Of a stretch of 64,000 bases of DNA, positions 40,201-50,640 are shown piece by piece. Below the pieces are notes generated by a model. It was not told the DNA's origin. It saw only the letters and a program-made list of their open reading frames with translations, and did no database searches. Source of the stretch: Ancylostoma caninum (lineage: Eukaryota; Nematoda; Chromadorea; Rhabditida; Ancylostomatidae); assembly GCA_037903475.1 (NCBI GenBank), contig JBAJFG010000611.1, forward strand, positions 558,001 through 622,000, in the 5' to 3' direction. The number at the start of each line of letters is the position of its first letter. The stretch's first letter is position 1. The position numbers and the translations under genes were made by a program.

Positions 40201-41558
40201 CGTCCTGTGTACCCATTTTGGAACACAAGCGAGGAAGAAACCGGTAAAAAAATCCAGCAACAAATGGATTCTAATGGAGGATCGAGGAAGATTCAAAAAA
40301 AGTACTAGTTTCTCAAACTTGGGTAAGTTAACCTTTAATTCAAACCTGCCTTCTATAAAAACAGATATATGTACATATTGGGTTTGTTCATACGTAAGGT
40401 TTGCCCTATTTTCAACTCCTATTTCAAAAAAAAAAAACGTTCTCATTAGAGATCTCAACCATATGATTATAGGATAAAATACTTAAAATTTATAAAAAAA
40501 CCATCATCTATCCCACTCTAGTTTTATTGGAAAGATTTCAGTCGTGCTGCGAACTGCTTACGTTCAGAAAAGTTTGTTCAAGGCAGTTGGTTACCACGTA
40601 CAGACAAATTTTTCCCCTCGCCCCAAAAAAAGCGAAAATCTGTATAGCAGTATAATTTCTCTTTCGTTTAGCATATGTTCGCAATCGGAAGATTTTGCCG
40701 GCTTTCATAAAAGTCAGATGTCTATGGAACGATGGATAACTTCCATGCTATTTTTTTCTTAACCAAGAGTAACAATGTTGACTAGTTCTAAGTCCATTAG
40801 TTTACAAAGGTGTTAATTACACCTCAACCCCCACTGTAAGTCTCCTATGTACATATGTACCTATAAGGCAGAAACTCAGCATATTTAGTCATCTATAAAA
40901 AGTTATTGAAATATGAGAAGAGTCGAAAAGAGATTCAGCAAAATTCATTTTAAAAAAAGCTGTTGCACTACAACTCACTTCAGCGGACCTTATCCGTGTC
41001 TGCCGTTTCATGTTCGACTTTTTTTTATTTTTAGTGATCATCTGCCTATGGTCTTTTCTTTTACTTAGTTCTAGTGCCTTTCGTTTTGTTGAAATGCATG
41101 CGCGCCTTTGGCGTAACAAATAAACAAATAAATAAAAAATAGGAGGAGCGTTTTGTCGAAGGAACACCAGAAATCTCTAGCACAAAACCTACTGAAACAG
41201 TTTATTGATATTTAAAGAAGGATAATATCCACTTGTAGAGGAACTTTTGTGCTCTTGAAGGGGATGAAAGGCATTGTTGAAAACGGCAAATGAAATGGAA
41301 AAAAAACTGTAAGTGGGAAGAGACATCCGATCTTGTATCTAAGTGCACTAATTATTCTAATTATTATCGCACACTGGACATGATAACCTGTAATGTACAA
41401 CATGTAGAACCTTACTCTCTTCCTGAAAGTCACATAGGACAATGCCGAAGCTGTCTGAATTGCATAGGAACTCTAAATTAGAAAGAGACTAAATCTTCCG
41501 GATAGTTTCTCTGCTAGAAACCCATCCACTGGAGGAAATCTGAAATGCATTTATTACT

Positions 41559-41615
41559 ATTTATTATAATATATAGTGTTATATAGGTTATTTATTTATT
41601 ATAATATATAGTGTT
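41559..41615. repeat. Tandem duplication of an AT-rich block
   Basis: TTTATTATAATATATAGTGTT occurs twice in direct orientation, separated by ATATAGGTTATTTA. A local slippage or duplication product; no coding content. Confidence 0.7.
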
Positions 41616-41754
41616 CTTCAGTGCCACAGATCAATGAGAGCATCTCAAAAAGGAAAGCAAAAAATGGTAGGAGGGTAAAGAATGCCCGCCAGTCCTCAAG
41701 TGGTTAAGGAAAACAAGCTGGAGATCAAAAGAAAGGCAAAACTGGAACAGAGCA

Positions 41755-41829
41755 TCTTCTGCCCAATATCCGAGTAAAGAACGACTCAACAGGTGTTGAG
41801 TCGTTCTTTACTCGGATCCAGGCAGAAGA
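41755..41829. repeat. Perfect 24-bp-arm palindrome within a longer foldback
   Basis: 41768-41791 and 41794-41817 are exact reverse complements separated only by GG (arm core GAGTAAAGAACGACTCAAC). Beyond a 4-nt mismatch on each side the symmetry resumes: TCTTCTGCC at 41755-41763 against GGCAGAAGA at 41821-41829. The whole is a 75-nt foldback with almost no loop. Confidence 0.9.
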
Positions 41830-43557
41830 ACCAGGATAGGGTGATACAGAAGGGGTAGCGTCCTCATTTCAGGGGAAGATTTAAAAAAAGCATGAAACAC
41901 TGTCAAACATCAAGTCGTGCTTGCTACCTATCTTCTAGGATTTTTTTTTGTTATTTTATATTTTGGAACTCCATAGCTGATTGTGAGACTATCTTTTTTG
42001 TCTACGAACCTAGGCTTCCATCCAGCGATAATATTATACAAAGCTACACTCATGCCTACCCAAAAGAACAGAAATATTGAAGATAACATTTATTCAGGTG
42101 GCTCATTCTGGCTCATCCCAGGTTCGCCTAGTCGATTATTACCAGACACGAACTCCAGATTGAACTTTCTTCTCTGCAAAAGTATATATCATGAGTTGAT
42201 ACAAAAAACGGTAAAGTGTATTACTAACACTTGTATCTAAGTTTTTTTTTCATTACGTTTTTCATTACTAACGCTTAGATTATTCTCGTTATGCGGTTAT
42301 CACCCCAAACACTGACTTCCAGCTCGTGGATCTTGGGAACGTTGGCGACTTTGCTATTCGGAGTTCTTAAGTTGCGCCTTCTAAGGTCTTCCAGTGTTGG
42401 CGAGCCACTGCCCTTCTGAAGCGAGCTGTCCACCTCCCCGAGCTGTCCACCTCCCCCCCCCCACCTCTTACTCCACCCATAGAGTAGAGTTTGATCTGCC
42501 TTTTTGTTGAATTCTTTGCCTCTGTCATCTCTCATACTCTGCTTCCAGAATGTCAGCTGATATAACGGATAAATGAATGAATAAACATGTTGCTCCTTTG
42601 AACTCAGCTGTGATAAATTGTACGTTATCTAAAAAAACCCTAAGGTGATCATGGATGCTCGCGAACATCGTGCTAGACTTTGATGAAGATGTCATGTCGT
42701 GGGGTCGATGAGGCGTGAAAATCGGTAACTGTTACTGATAGCTAACTTTAGGCACCGTCCGACCTCTCCACATCTACGGCCTGCATACTTCTTTCTTTTT
42801 TTTTGTCTAGAGTAACTTCACCATAGTCCAAACCACACTTTCCATCTGTCTATTGCGCATTTCATGACATCCAGCCTGTTGTTTAAAATCTAGTCAGCAT
42901 CACAAATTGCTGGTAACCACGGTGTGTCCTGGAAGAAGCGTTTAATTCGGATAAATGTAACAGAAAGTACAAAGTCTATGTGATCTTTTGGCATAAGTGT
43001 ACTGTTCGAGTCATGCGCAAAAGCTATTCAGCAACTTTTGTTCCGGAGAAGAACTACGGAATGACCACTACTCAACAAATTTCATAGAGGTCTTGGTTTA
43101 GGTTGTACAACATCATATCGTTCTTGCACAATGTGAAAGGTTCGTAATTTGACAAGTACACAAAGGTATCCAATCTATACCAAAGGGGTAACCTTCATTG
43201 AATACCTCCATGTCTGAAAAATCCAAAGAAAACCTCCAGGCAAAAACCATTGCCACCACCAATTGTCAACCATCATCGGCGGCCTGTTCAGATGTGAGAG
43301 CAGAAATACGCTTGTCCAAAAATATGAATTCAAAAATGGATGTGATGTCACGTGCAGATCTTTAGCAAAACATTTTCTTCAGGCTCTCACCAACTGTTAC
43401 TTGTTTGAATGTTACAAGTAACAGAAGTCTAGTCATTTACTGAAAAGACACTTTCTTTCCACTTTATCACCGCAAACAATTCAAACCACTGGCATGTCAT
43501 CAGTTTAGAGGGAAGGAATCGATCAAAATCGATGTCTGACATGTTTGAACACGTATT

Positions 43558-43612
43558 GACATGTTAAATAACACGAGTTAACGTGTTAAATACACGTGTT
43601 AACGTGTTGAAT
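43558..43612. repeat. Cluster of ACACGTGTTAA-type palindromic repeats
   Basis: Repeated short units (GACATGTTAAATA, ACACGAGTTAACGTGTTAAA, ACACGTGTTAACGTGTTGAA), each nearly self-complementary, about 21 bp apart. CACGTG is an E-box core. No function is shown by the sequence. Confidence 0.6.
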
Positions 43613-44336
43613 CTCGTCAGCAAGGCCGCTATTGGTCAATTTCGCGGCGAGACCAGAGCCATGCGGTAGGCTCTTCGTTCACCAGATTCGCACCACGGTG
43701 CGTGGTCGGTTTGGCAATCGCTCTCGATCAGAGTGGTTATATGGTCATTTCAGTTGTTGTTTCATTATCCTGGTGGTTCATAAGAGAGCTGGAGAATGAT
43801 GTATGGCTGGTGGACCTTCATTAGGCCGACAGGACCAGCCTGGTTTTGTAACTGCATGGTGGACTTCTACAACTCTCTTATGAGCCACACATCTACACCT
43901 TCCTGTGAGTTTCACAAAAGCTGAAGTTGTTCATTCCTACGTTAACTTTGTGTTTGTTTTTCATCCTCGCTTGTTTAGAAGTTCAAATAGTTAGGATTTT
44001 TACTCTCCTTTCCGTCTCTACTCGTTCGCACATAATTTTCTCCCTTTGCCAGTTGTTAATTGTCTTATGCAAAACGCTCATTTCTTGCCATTTACACTTT
44101 TACTTTCGTCTGTGAGAAACATCACAAAGCTACATGCATGAAAAAATGACGAAAAACCTATGTACATGAATGAATAACTAAAGAAAAGCTCTGGGCACCG
44201 TGAAAGTACAACTGACTAACAGGTGAATAACAAGAAAATTAGAACTATATATAAATCTATGATAGAATCTCTATACAATAAATGATCACACGGAATCGGA
44301 TGTAGGTATAGTGTGGTTTTGAAGGTGGAAAGGGGT

Positions 44337-45278
44337 TCAGTAGCCAGGGAAGCTGCTTGAGAATCCAGAATCATTCTCCACGCCCCTCTGAGACCGCGCC
44401 TGTAAGAGGAAGTTTTGGTTGGCTTTGAAACTTTAACTTTTCATGGATAGAGGCGAAAATGTGGTGAAAACCCTACCCTAGCTGAATGGCGTGAAGTAAC
44501 TTCTCTTGCAAAACTTTTCGGCCGACAGATGTGGCCCCCTGCCATGGGGTCTTTCGTGAAGTGGTCCTTGTTGAAGACCTGAAAATCAGACTTGTACCCA
44601 TGCTGAAACCTTACAGGTATCAAGTTAGTATACAGGTTTCAGGTTAGTAAAGACTAAATTATTAACCTTAGCTGGGACGTATTTCTTCTTCAAGTAGCAC
44701 TCTCTGCACACATAGTGCCCTCTCGATCCATCGGTTGTCCGGACACTATTATAGACGTAACAGAGATCAGTGCAAGGAATACGATAGAGCAGTACAGGAG
44801 AAGCTCCTCTGTACGATGGAGCGAACGTCCCGACGAACTGCTCGGAAGATTCCAGCAATCCAGAGGTATCTCCAGGAACGGAGACAACGTCATCTCCAGA
44901 GCGTACACTTGTGAGGGAGTTATCCATCGAAGAGTCGTTCGCTGCGGGTTGGGACAGAGCAGAAGTAGAGGAATAGTAACTGGTGTTGAGAGTGACAGCA
45001 GCAGTGCTACCCAGCTCAGAGGAGTAGTAGCTGGTACTGAGGCTGGCGAGAGCAGTATCCGTAGTAGGGTAGGCAGGTAGCTGGGTGTAATCCGGCGCAG
45101 GAATAGGGAACTGATAGTAGTTCGGCGGGAATGAGGTGTAGTACTGAGGTTGGGTGGGCATAGGAACACCGAGTACCATTGGAGGAGTAGGTGCTCGCGG
45201 ATCGTCAGGCCCAGCGCTCGGCTGTGGTACAAGTCCGGCGGTGAAGGATGCTGCGTAGTAGAAACTGCCGTGGAACAT
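44337..45278 (-). CDS. Paralog A: Pro/Tyr/Ser-rich protein with bipartite CxxC...HxC module
   Basis: Minus-strand exons 45278-44667, 44578-44477 and 44399-44337 (TGA) give 258 residues, all joins in phase 0. The N-terminal ~150 residues are low complexity (PTPPMVLGVPMPTQPQYYTS; STSYYSS twice). The C-terminal module reads SPVLLYRIPCTDLCYVY...HYVCRECYLKKKYVPAK, then after the intron VFNKDHFTKDP...GGHICRPK. Paralogs B and C share the pattern LYxI..[ST]DxCY[x][FY]...Y[x]CxxC, about 25 residues, then HxC, with the intron at the same point. Four ligands (C, C, H, C) fit a zinc finger and recall the layout of FLYWCH/WRKY-GCM1 folds, which is inference. A TATA box lies 41-48 nt upstream of the ATG. 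No signal peptide, so nuclear or cytosolic is likely. Function unknown. Confidence 0.75.
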
Positions 45279-45318
45279 AGTTAGGTAGCAGTATTTAGTT
45301 CTGGCTGGTCCAGAGGGG

Positions 45319-45326
45319 TTTATATA
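45319..45326 (-). promoter_or_regulatory. TATA box of paralog A
   Basis: TATATAAA on the minus strand, 41-48 nt upstream of the ATG at 45278. With usual TATA spacing, transcription would start about 15 nt before the ATG, giving a very short 5' UTR. No AG trans-splice acceptor with a polypyrimidine tract is evident between them. Confidence 0.55.
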
Positions 45327-45329
45327 CCT

Positions 45330-46543
45330 GATCGCGTCGTTGCCTCAGGAGTTATGCGGCCCTGTTATGCCCTGCAGAGCTGCGGGTCATCCTTGCATGC
45401 CCGTTAAGGATGCACGTGTTCATTGAGGTCATGTGCTGGTAAGACGGAGCTCTGTCGAATTTGTGTACGATAGGTAGCATCGTGCGGTGAATATTATTGT
45501 AGTGGTGCAAGAAAAAGTTGGATTAAATCAAACAGAGGTGTCCTTGTCTAGGAGCCTTTTAGAAGTGCGTTTTCTGCTAGAAGTCATAGCTATCGTTCAA
45601 TCGTTTGTGTTTTTGCATAAATTAAAGATAATTCTCAGCTTAGTGGGGTGCTTCCAGCCTAGGCATGCTGAGTTTTGCAGCGATTCCAACAGCAAAAGAT
45701 CCTGAAGAACTTGGATGCTACGAACGTTCCTTACACCGCCATCCACCACCATAGTTACAAGTGGGGTGAGACGTTTTTACCTCTAAAAAAACTAAAATTC
45801 CACACAACTCTCCTTAATACGCTCTCCTTGAAAGGGAAGTACCACCCATAGCTTCCCTCACTTGAGAAGCGCCCTCATTACATCACCATCCTCACACTTT
45901 AAAATCAACAAGTAATAAGATCGCTTATGCAGCCTCCAGTTTTAAAGGGTCATGCACTATCGATCGAGAAGTCAGGTGACCACTTGTTCTAGAAATTTGA
46001 ATCTCATCTTTCTAGAAATTTGAATCTCATCTAAGTCCGCCGCGAAGCTCGCTATTGGCCAATTTCGTGCACGGCGCAATCGATACCACGTGGAAGGCGC
46101 CTGCGAGCAGTGGTCCCAGCCAGATGCGGTTGTCTCGTGTCGTCTTATACTTCTTGCGTTCTGTGGGATGTATATCTACTGTTCTGCCGAATTTTCATGT
46201 TCTTTCGAAGCGGCATGGCCCATGAGGTTTCTTGAAGACACAGATCACTACTAGTAAGTAGTAGATAGCTTCCAACGTTGGAGGTAGTTGTCTCATCGAT
46301 CTCCTAGCCATTATACGAGTCAAATTCTGCATATACGCACCACCAATCCTACCGTTGGTCAGTTTCGTGCGCGCGTCAAGCGGTGCAGCTTGGTGAAAGC
46401 TTCTCATCTATAAATTTCGTGCGACCGTGCGCATGGCTATTTGTTCTCCATATTGTTCGCTTATGTTTGGCTTCGATTTACCCGTTCTACCTTCTAACTG
46501 TTCATTTTGAAGTATAACTCGAGCTCTTCTCAACACTGTTACA
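45330..46543. promoter_or_regulatory. Divergent promoter region between paralogs A and B, with CCAAT-type boxes
   Basis: Two related blocks lie between the divergent genes: GCTATTGGCCAATTTCG at 46051-46067 and ACCGTTGGTCAGTTTCG at 46351-46367. A third, GCTATTGGTCAATTTCG, lies at 43628-43644 downstream of A. ATTGGCCAAT is a palindromic CCAAT box (NF-Y type). A 24-bp tandem duplication (TCTAGAAATTTGAATCTCAT) sits at about 45988-46034. No coding sequence seen. Confidence 0.45.
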
Positions 46544-49167
46544 ATGGCGACAAACTCTGATGATTCAACAGTTTCCTACGAGAGTTGTGCTGAAGAAAAT
46601 AAGAACGTCTTCCAAAGTAAGTGATGTTTCTTTGTTATTAGTATGACTGGACAGTACCCTGCTTGTGCGCTAGGTGTTCAAAGTATCAGAAAAACAAAAT
46701 TGATTTACTGCGATGTCCTCACCTTCGACTTTTGTCTGTCGCCATCTGCAAATGCGACAATCGTTTAACATGTATCGTTCTTCTCGAGACGACGATCGGA
46801 TTCTGTTGCTACAGAATCGCTCCGGGACCCAAAGAAGAGACCCTGTAAGAGCATGCTCCAATTGGGAGGGTCGAGTAGGTCCCGTCCCGCGATTCAGCGG
46901 CTGCGACGCCATGAAACTGAGCAAGAATCTGTCTTTTCGAGAAGAGCTGTAGCCCAAGGGTGTGGATCGTTGTGCCGGGTAAAGCGACGCGATACATCGT
47001 TTTCGTCCAGTACATTTCGCGTTATCAACAAACAAAGTGTGGTCGAACCTGCTGAGCAGATTGGCGATTTGGCCGTTGCAAAACAGGTAATAACCAGTGG
47101 CGGACGCAGGGGGGGGGGGGGTTTCGAAATTACTTTACAATACAAATAAAAATCTTGTGTTAGTTTATTTTTAATTGTTTATTTTTATTATTATTTTTAA
47201 TATATTTTTTATTTATTGTTTATTATTATAATTAATATTATTATTAATTTTATTTTCCGTCTGGGTCCCCAAAACGGCGGAGACCCCACTTTTCTTCCCA
47301 CGCCCCCCCTCCCGCCCACTTTCTGCGTCCGCCACTGGTAATAACCACTGACAAACGTCTAAGACCGCTTATTTCTCCGATGTAACGATCCACACCCGAC
47401 ATTAGAGGATAGTGTGTAGCGAGTAGTTTTTTTTATTCTTTTATGAACGCCGTTTCCAAATCATTATCTACGACTATTCAGGGTCCAGCCTTTCTCAGGA
47501 TGTGTCGTTTATGAGTTCGCATTCCGGCAATGCAACGCTGCGTCGTAGCTCCGCTGTGTGAGTTTAAAGTAAAGTAGGACTATGATCCTACGACTGTATA
47601 TAACTGTTATTGTTTACCAGTGGGGGATTTACTGCATAGTTAAATAAGCGGCGGAGCAGAAATTACTTCAGTGTAAATCAAGTCCAAAACCTCTACGTGC
47701 AATAGCAAAAAAACAAATCTTGCAGCGAAAACAATGTAGTAAGTAAGTTTTAATATCCTAATTTGAGCGACGCCATGTCTATAAAAAACACCTAGACCGA
47801 TTTGGGTGGTCCTGCTACTCGAAGGGCTTATCCCATCACGTTACACGAACTGATTATGGGGCCGTATGCATAATTGAGATTTCTCAAGGTAATTTGGCAT
47901 TCTTCGGATTCACTCATCGTTAACACGGACGTCAACACGCTTACCTTGGGTAATCTCAGCGATGTATGCAGTCTCTTTATCGAAATGACGTTCATGTTTA
48001 GCTGTAATCACACTCTTTTACAGTACCACGGCCACTCCTGTGGCTCCTCCAACCAACCCCACGCCCACGATGCAGCGTTCTGCCTCGTACCCGTCGGATA
48101 TCACGAATTCTCTCTTCATTCCTTTCCCCAATCCAGCGCTGGGCGGAGCTCCCGGTTCGATGACGAACATGCAGACTCTTGGATTTCTTGCACCTCTCTA
48201 CGCTCTTGTTCCGAATATGGGTTGCGCGCCAGTCGCCAACACGGCACCCCCACCTGTGAATGTGGCACAGTCCGGGATGAATAAGAACGCCATGCAGAGC
48301 ATCACGCAGACTCGCGGTGGGCATAGAGATGTCCAGGAAGAAGATATGGAATATTTGAACTTGGGACCTCTGCCGGAAGTGAAAATCAGCGACTATGCAT
48401 TCCCCGCGGTGGCTGTGCCATCCATGCGTAAGAATCTGATTCTTCTCTACAACATCAGCAACAGCGATCAGTGTTATGCGTTTCGATGCGTGAGGGAGAG
48501 AAATGACAAGAAGGTTTATGCCTGTATTGGCTGCTTCATTGCCCAGAAGACCTACTCTGTCTCTGTGGTGAGCTACCTATACATACAGCGAGCGTCGATA
48601 GCGGTGGCCCTTCTGCAGCCTTAGAATAACGCTGCGCAACCGCGCCATGCGCCCCAGAATCGATCTCGTCTGTCGCCGGAATGCTATTTCTAGCTGCTTT
48701 TCTTCCCGACTTGATGATCTTTTTTCGTATCGGGTAGAAAAGCGCTAGAAATAGCATAACGGTAGCAGACGACATCGATTCCGGTGTGCGCGATGCGGTC
48801 GCGCAGCGTGCTTCTCGAGGCCGCAGAAGAGCCACCTCCATTGGCGCTCACTGTACTTCTAGTTTTCTTAACCTCCTTTATCAATTTGTTATTTGAGTTC
48901 GTGAAAAACTGCCGCTTTGCTACTGACCCTGCGACGCTTGCGCATCGCTGCGCAACAATGAGCTTTATCGAGCAGATATCCACAAGAACAAAGAGGGCAG
49001 TTCTAACGTCCGCGTCAGGAAGATCCGTGTACAAAAGGCAGGCATCCAGGTAGTTTCGCAAGTGTGTTAATTAACCGGTCGTCTCTGCTCGAAAGACGTC
49101 TTTCAGTTCGGCTGAGGCTCTGCTCAAAATCATCAAGAAGGAAGAAGAAGAGGATGATGACCACGAG
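46544..49167 (+). CDS. Paralog B: Ser/Pro-rich protein with bipartite CxxC...HxC module
   Basis: Proposed exons: 46544-46616, 46815-47086, 47726-47742, 48024-48567, 48898-49049 and 49107-49167, with stop TAG either at once in the next exon (49248) or by read-through at 49192. All phases agree; total about 373 residues. The 17-nt exon 3 is the least certain, though its sites (TTGCAG, GTAAGT) are good. Exons 1-2 could instead be a separate gene. The N terminus (MATNSDDSTVSYESCAEENK) and exon 2 are basic and Ser/Arg-rich. The module reads LILLYNISNSDQCYAF...VYACIGCFIAQKTYSVSV, then after the intron FVKNCRFATDPATLAHRCAT. The tail is Lys then Glu/Asp-rich. The 152-nt module exon is the same length as in C. 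The intron after 48567 holds a MITE (48584-48855), and a hAT MITE abuts the exon 2 donor. AATAAA is at 49374. Function unknown. Confidence 0.65.
47095..47337 (-). mobile_element. hAT-type MITE, copy 1, with 8-bp target duplication
   Basis: Starts CAGTGGCGGACGCAG and ends CTGCGTCCGCCACTG. The flanks GTAATAAC (47087-47094 and 47338-47345) are a perfect 8-bp duplication, as expected for hAT. Orientation is opposite to the other three copies. Internal AT-rich sequence only; no transposase. Confidence 0.92.
48584..48855. mobile_element. TACAGTGAGCG palindromic MITE, copy 1 (intron of paralog B)
   Basis: Right end read inward is TACAGTGAGCGCCAATGGAG; the left end is TACAGCGAGCGTCGATAGCG. Both are flanked by TA. 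An inner hairpin (TGCTATTTCTAG against CTAGAAATAGCA) is shared with the copy at 50359-50640. Non-coding; Tc1/mariner-like ends. Confidence 0.8.
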
Positions 49168-49467
49168 GTATTCTTAATTGATGTTCATTTTTAGGATAGC
49201 TCATATCATGACGAAAACCGGTCATAGCTAATGTTTTGTCATTTCAGTAGCTTTTCATTGTGGCAGTCGTCGCACCATTCTGCCGCCCTGTTATAGTGAG
49301 TTTCTTTTTCTTTTCTTTTTTCTTTTGGAAAAATCTACTTCCTAGCCCCATTACTTAGTATCGTATCTGGAAAAATAAAACGACATGTCTCACCAACAAA
49401 CAAGGCATTCTCCAATATCATGCGGGTACTGTAGGCTTCCTCCTCTTCTTATTTGCAGACATAGGCC

Positions 49468-49595
49468 GTTCCACTAGGAGGGGTAGTTGCGAAGGCGCCA
49501 GAGAAAAGAACGCAAGAGAGTTCGCAGCGGTTCTAGAGAGTGCTGAGAAAGAGAAGCGATATGTACGATTTCTCAACTACCCTCGCGATTTCAAC
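49468..49595. mobile_element. TIR element, copy 2 of 3
   Basis: 128 bp. Left end GTTCCACTAGGAGGGGTAGT; right end read inward GTTGAAATCGCGAGGGTAGT. Interior GCGCCAGAGAAAAGAACGC is close to the matching part of copy 1 (13197-13327). Confidence 0.7.
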
Positions 49596-50358
49596 AAGAG
49601 AGATGGTTTCTACGTACGTGCGTGTGAAATAGCAGAGTTGGCTTTGTGCTTTACGGAATTCTGAATTCGCGCATAATTATCCTCTATTCCCGTACTTTTC
49701 CGTTTTCAAACAAAGCTCCCAATCAATGAACACGGCAGTTTACCACCAAATGACATCCTATAGAAGTTTTGCTTCCATCATTGAGCGATGCGTGCTTCGT
49801 ATGGAAAGCACGTGCACGTTGCTCATAATTGTTGTTGTTGAAGATGGGGCGAATAGTGCCTCAAAATTCCAGGTTGAGCAGCTTCAGGTTCTCTATTCAA
49901 CCGCCTCTTTTTTGTGGTTTGTTGTGAAGTTAGAGTTAGTTTCAGGCTACATATCCTCTTCATCAATCTCCCTCCATCTTATCGCAAACATATCCACGCC
50001 TAGTGCTGAAGGTGGGTGCAGCCGATGTTTTTATTTGTTCCTGTTCTTGTGTCCTCTGAATACCTCCTTTTCAAATTTTAAAATGAGGATGCAGGCCTAC
50101 CTTTACAAGTTGAAAGTCGCTACTGTCACTAGTATAAGCTTCCACACTTCAAACGGGGCATCCGTGCGATTTCTGGCAGACATAATTTGTCAGCAAAGAC
50201 GGCTGACTGGAAGGAAATGTTGTGAATTGTGTGTTTATTGCGTGAAAGGAGCAGTAATTCAGGAAGTGTTTTCTTGTTTTCTCAAGAATTTTTAATGGAG
50301 AGAAATTTGATGGGAGTGTAGCCATTCTCGAAAGAATTTTGTGCACTTATAGCGAAAC

Positions 50359-50640
50359 TACAGTGAACGTCATTGGCGGTGGCCCATCCGCTGCCTCGAG
50401 AAGGACGCAGTGCTACCGCGCCGCGCGCACCGGTACCGGTGAATCGATCTCGTCTGTCGCAGAAATGCTATTTCTAGGAGCTTTCTCACCGATTTGGTCG
50501 GAAATCCTTAGAATCGGTTAGAAAAACTGCTAGATATAGCATAACAGCAGCAGAAAACGTCGGTTATGGCGCGCGCGGCGCGGTTGCGCGGCGTCCTTCT
50601 CGAGACCGCGGATCGGCCACCGCCATTGACGTCCACTGTA
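50359..50640. mobile_element. TACAGTGAGCG palindromic MITE, copy 2
   Basis: Ends TACAGTGAACGTCATTGGCG and, read inward from the right, TACAGTGGACGTCAATGGCG. Arms are GC-rich (GTGGC, CTCGAGAAGGACGC, GCGCGC) around an AT-rich inner hairpin. TA flanks both ends. Close relative of 48584-48855. Confidence 0.85.

Larger units (their letters stand above)
37255..44336. other. Intergenic DNA with inverted repeats, no gene seen
   Basis: Contains retroposon-like tails at 38996-39040 (minus strand, GTGCATAGAATAAATAAG) and 41095-41143 (plus strand). A 15-mer at about 37646-37660 (ATTTGGCGACCCATT) is shared with the hAT MITE interior. A short inverted repeat with TGGTTCATAAGAGAG-type arms spans 43772-43886. 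Open frames are short and unconvincing. Confidence 0.5.

Noticed and set aside
49726..50295. 189-codon open frame, plus strand
   Set aside because: No domain, signal peptide, helix pattern or splice context, and residue make-up looks like chance translation. Kept only as a note because of its length.
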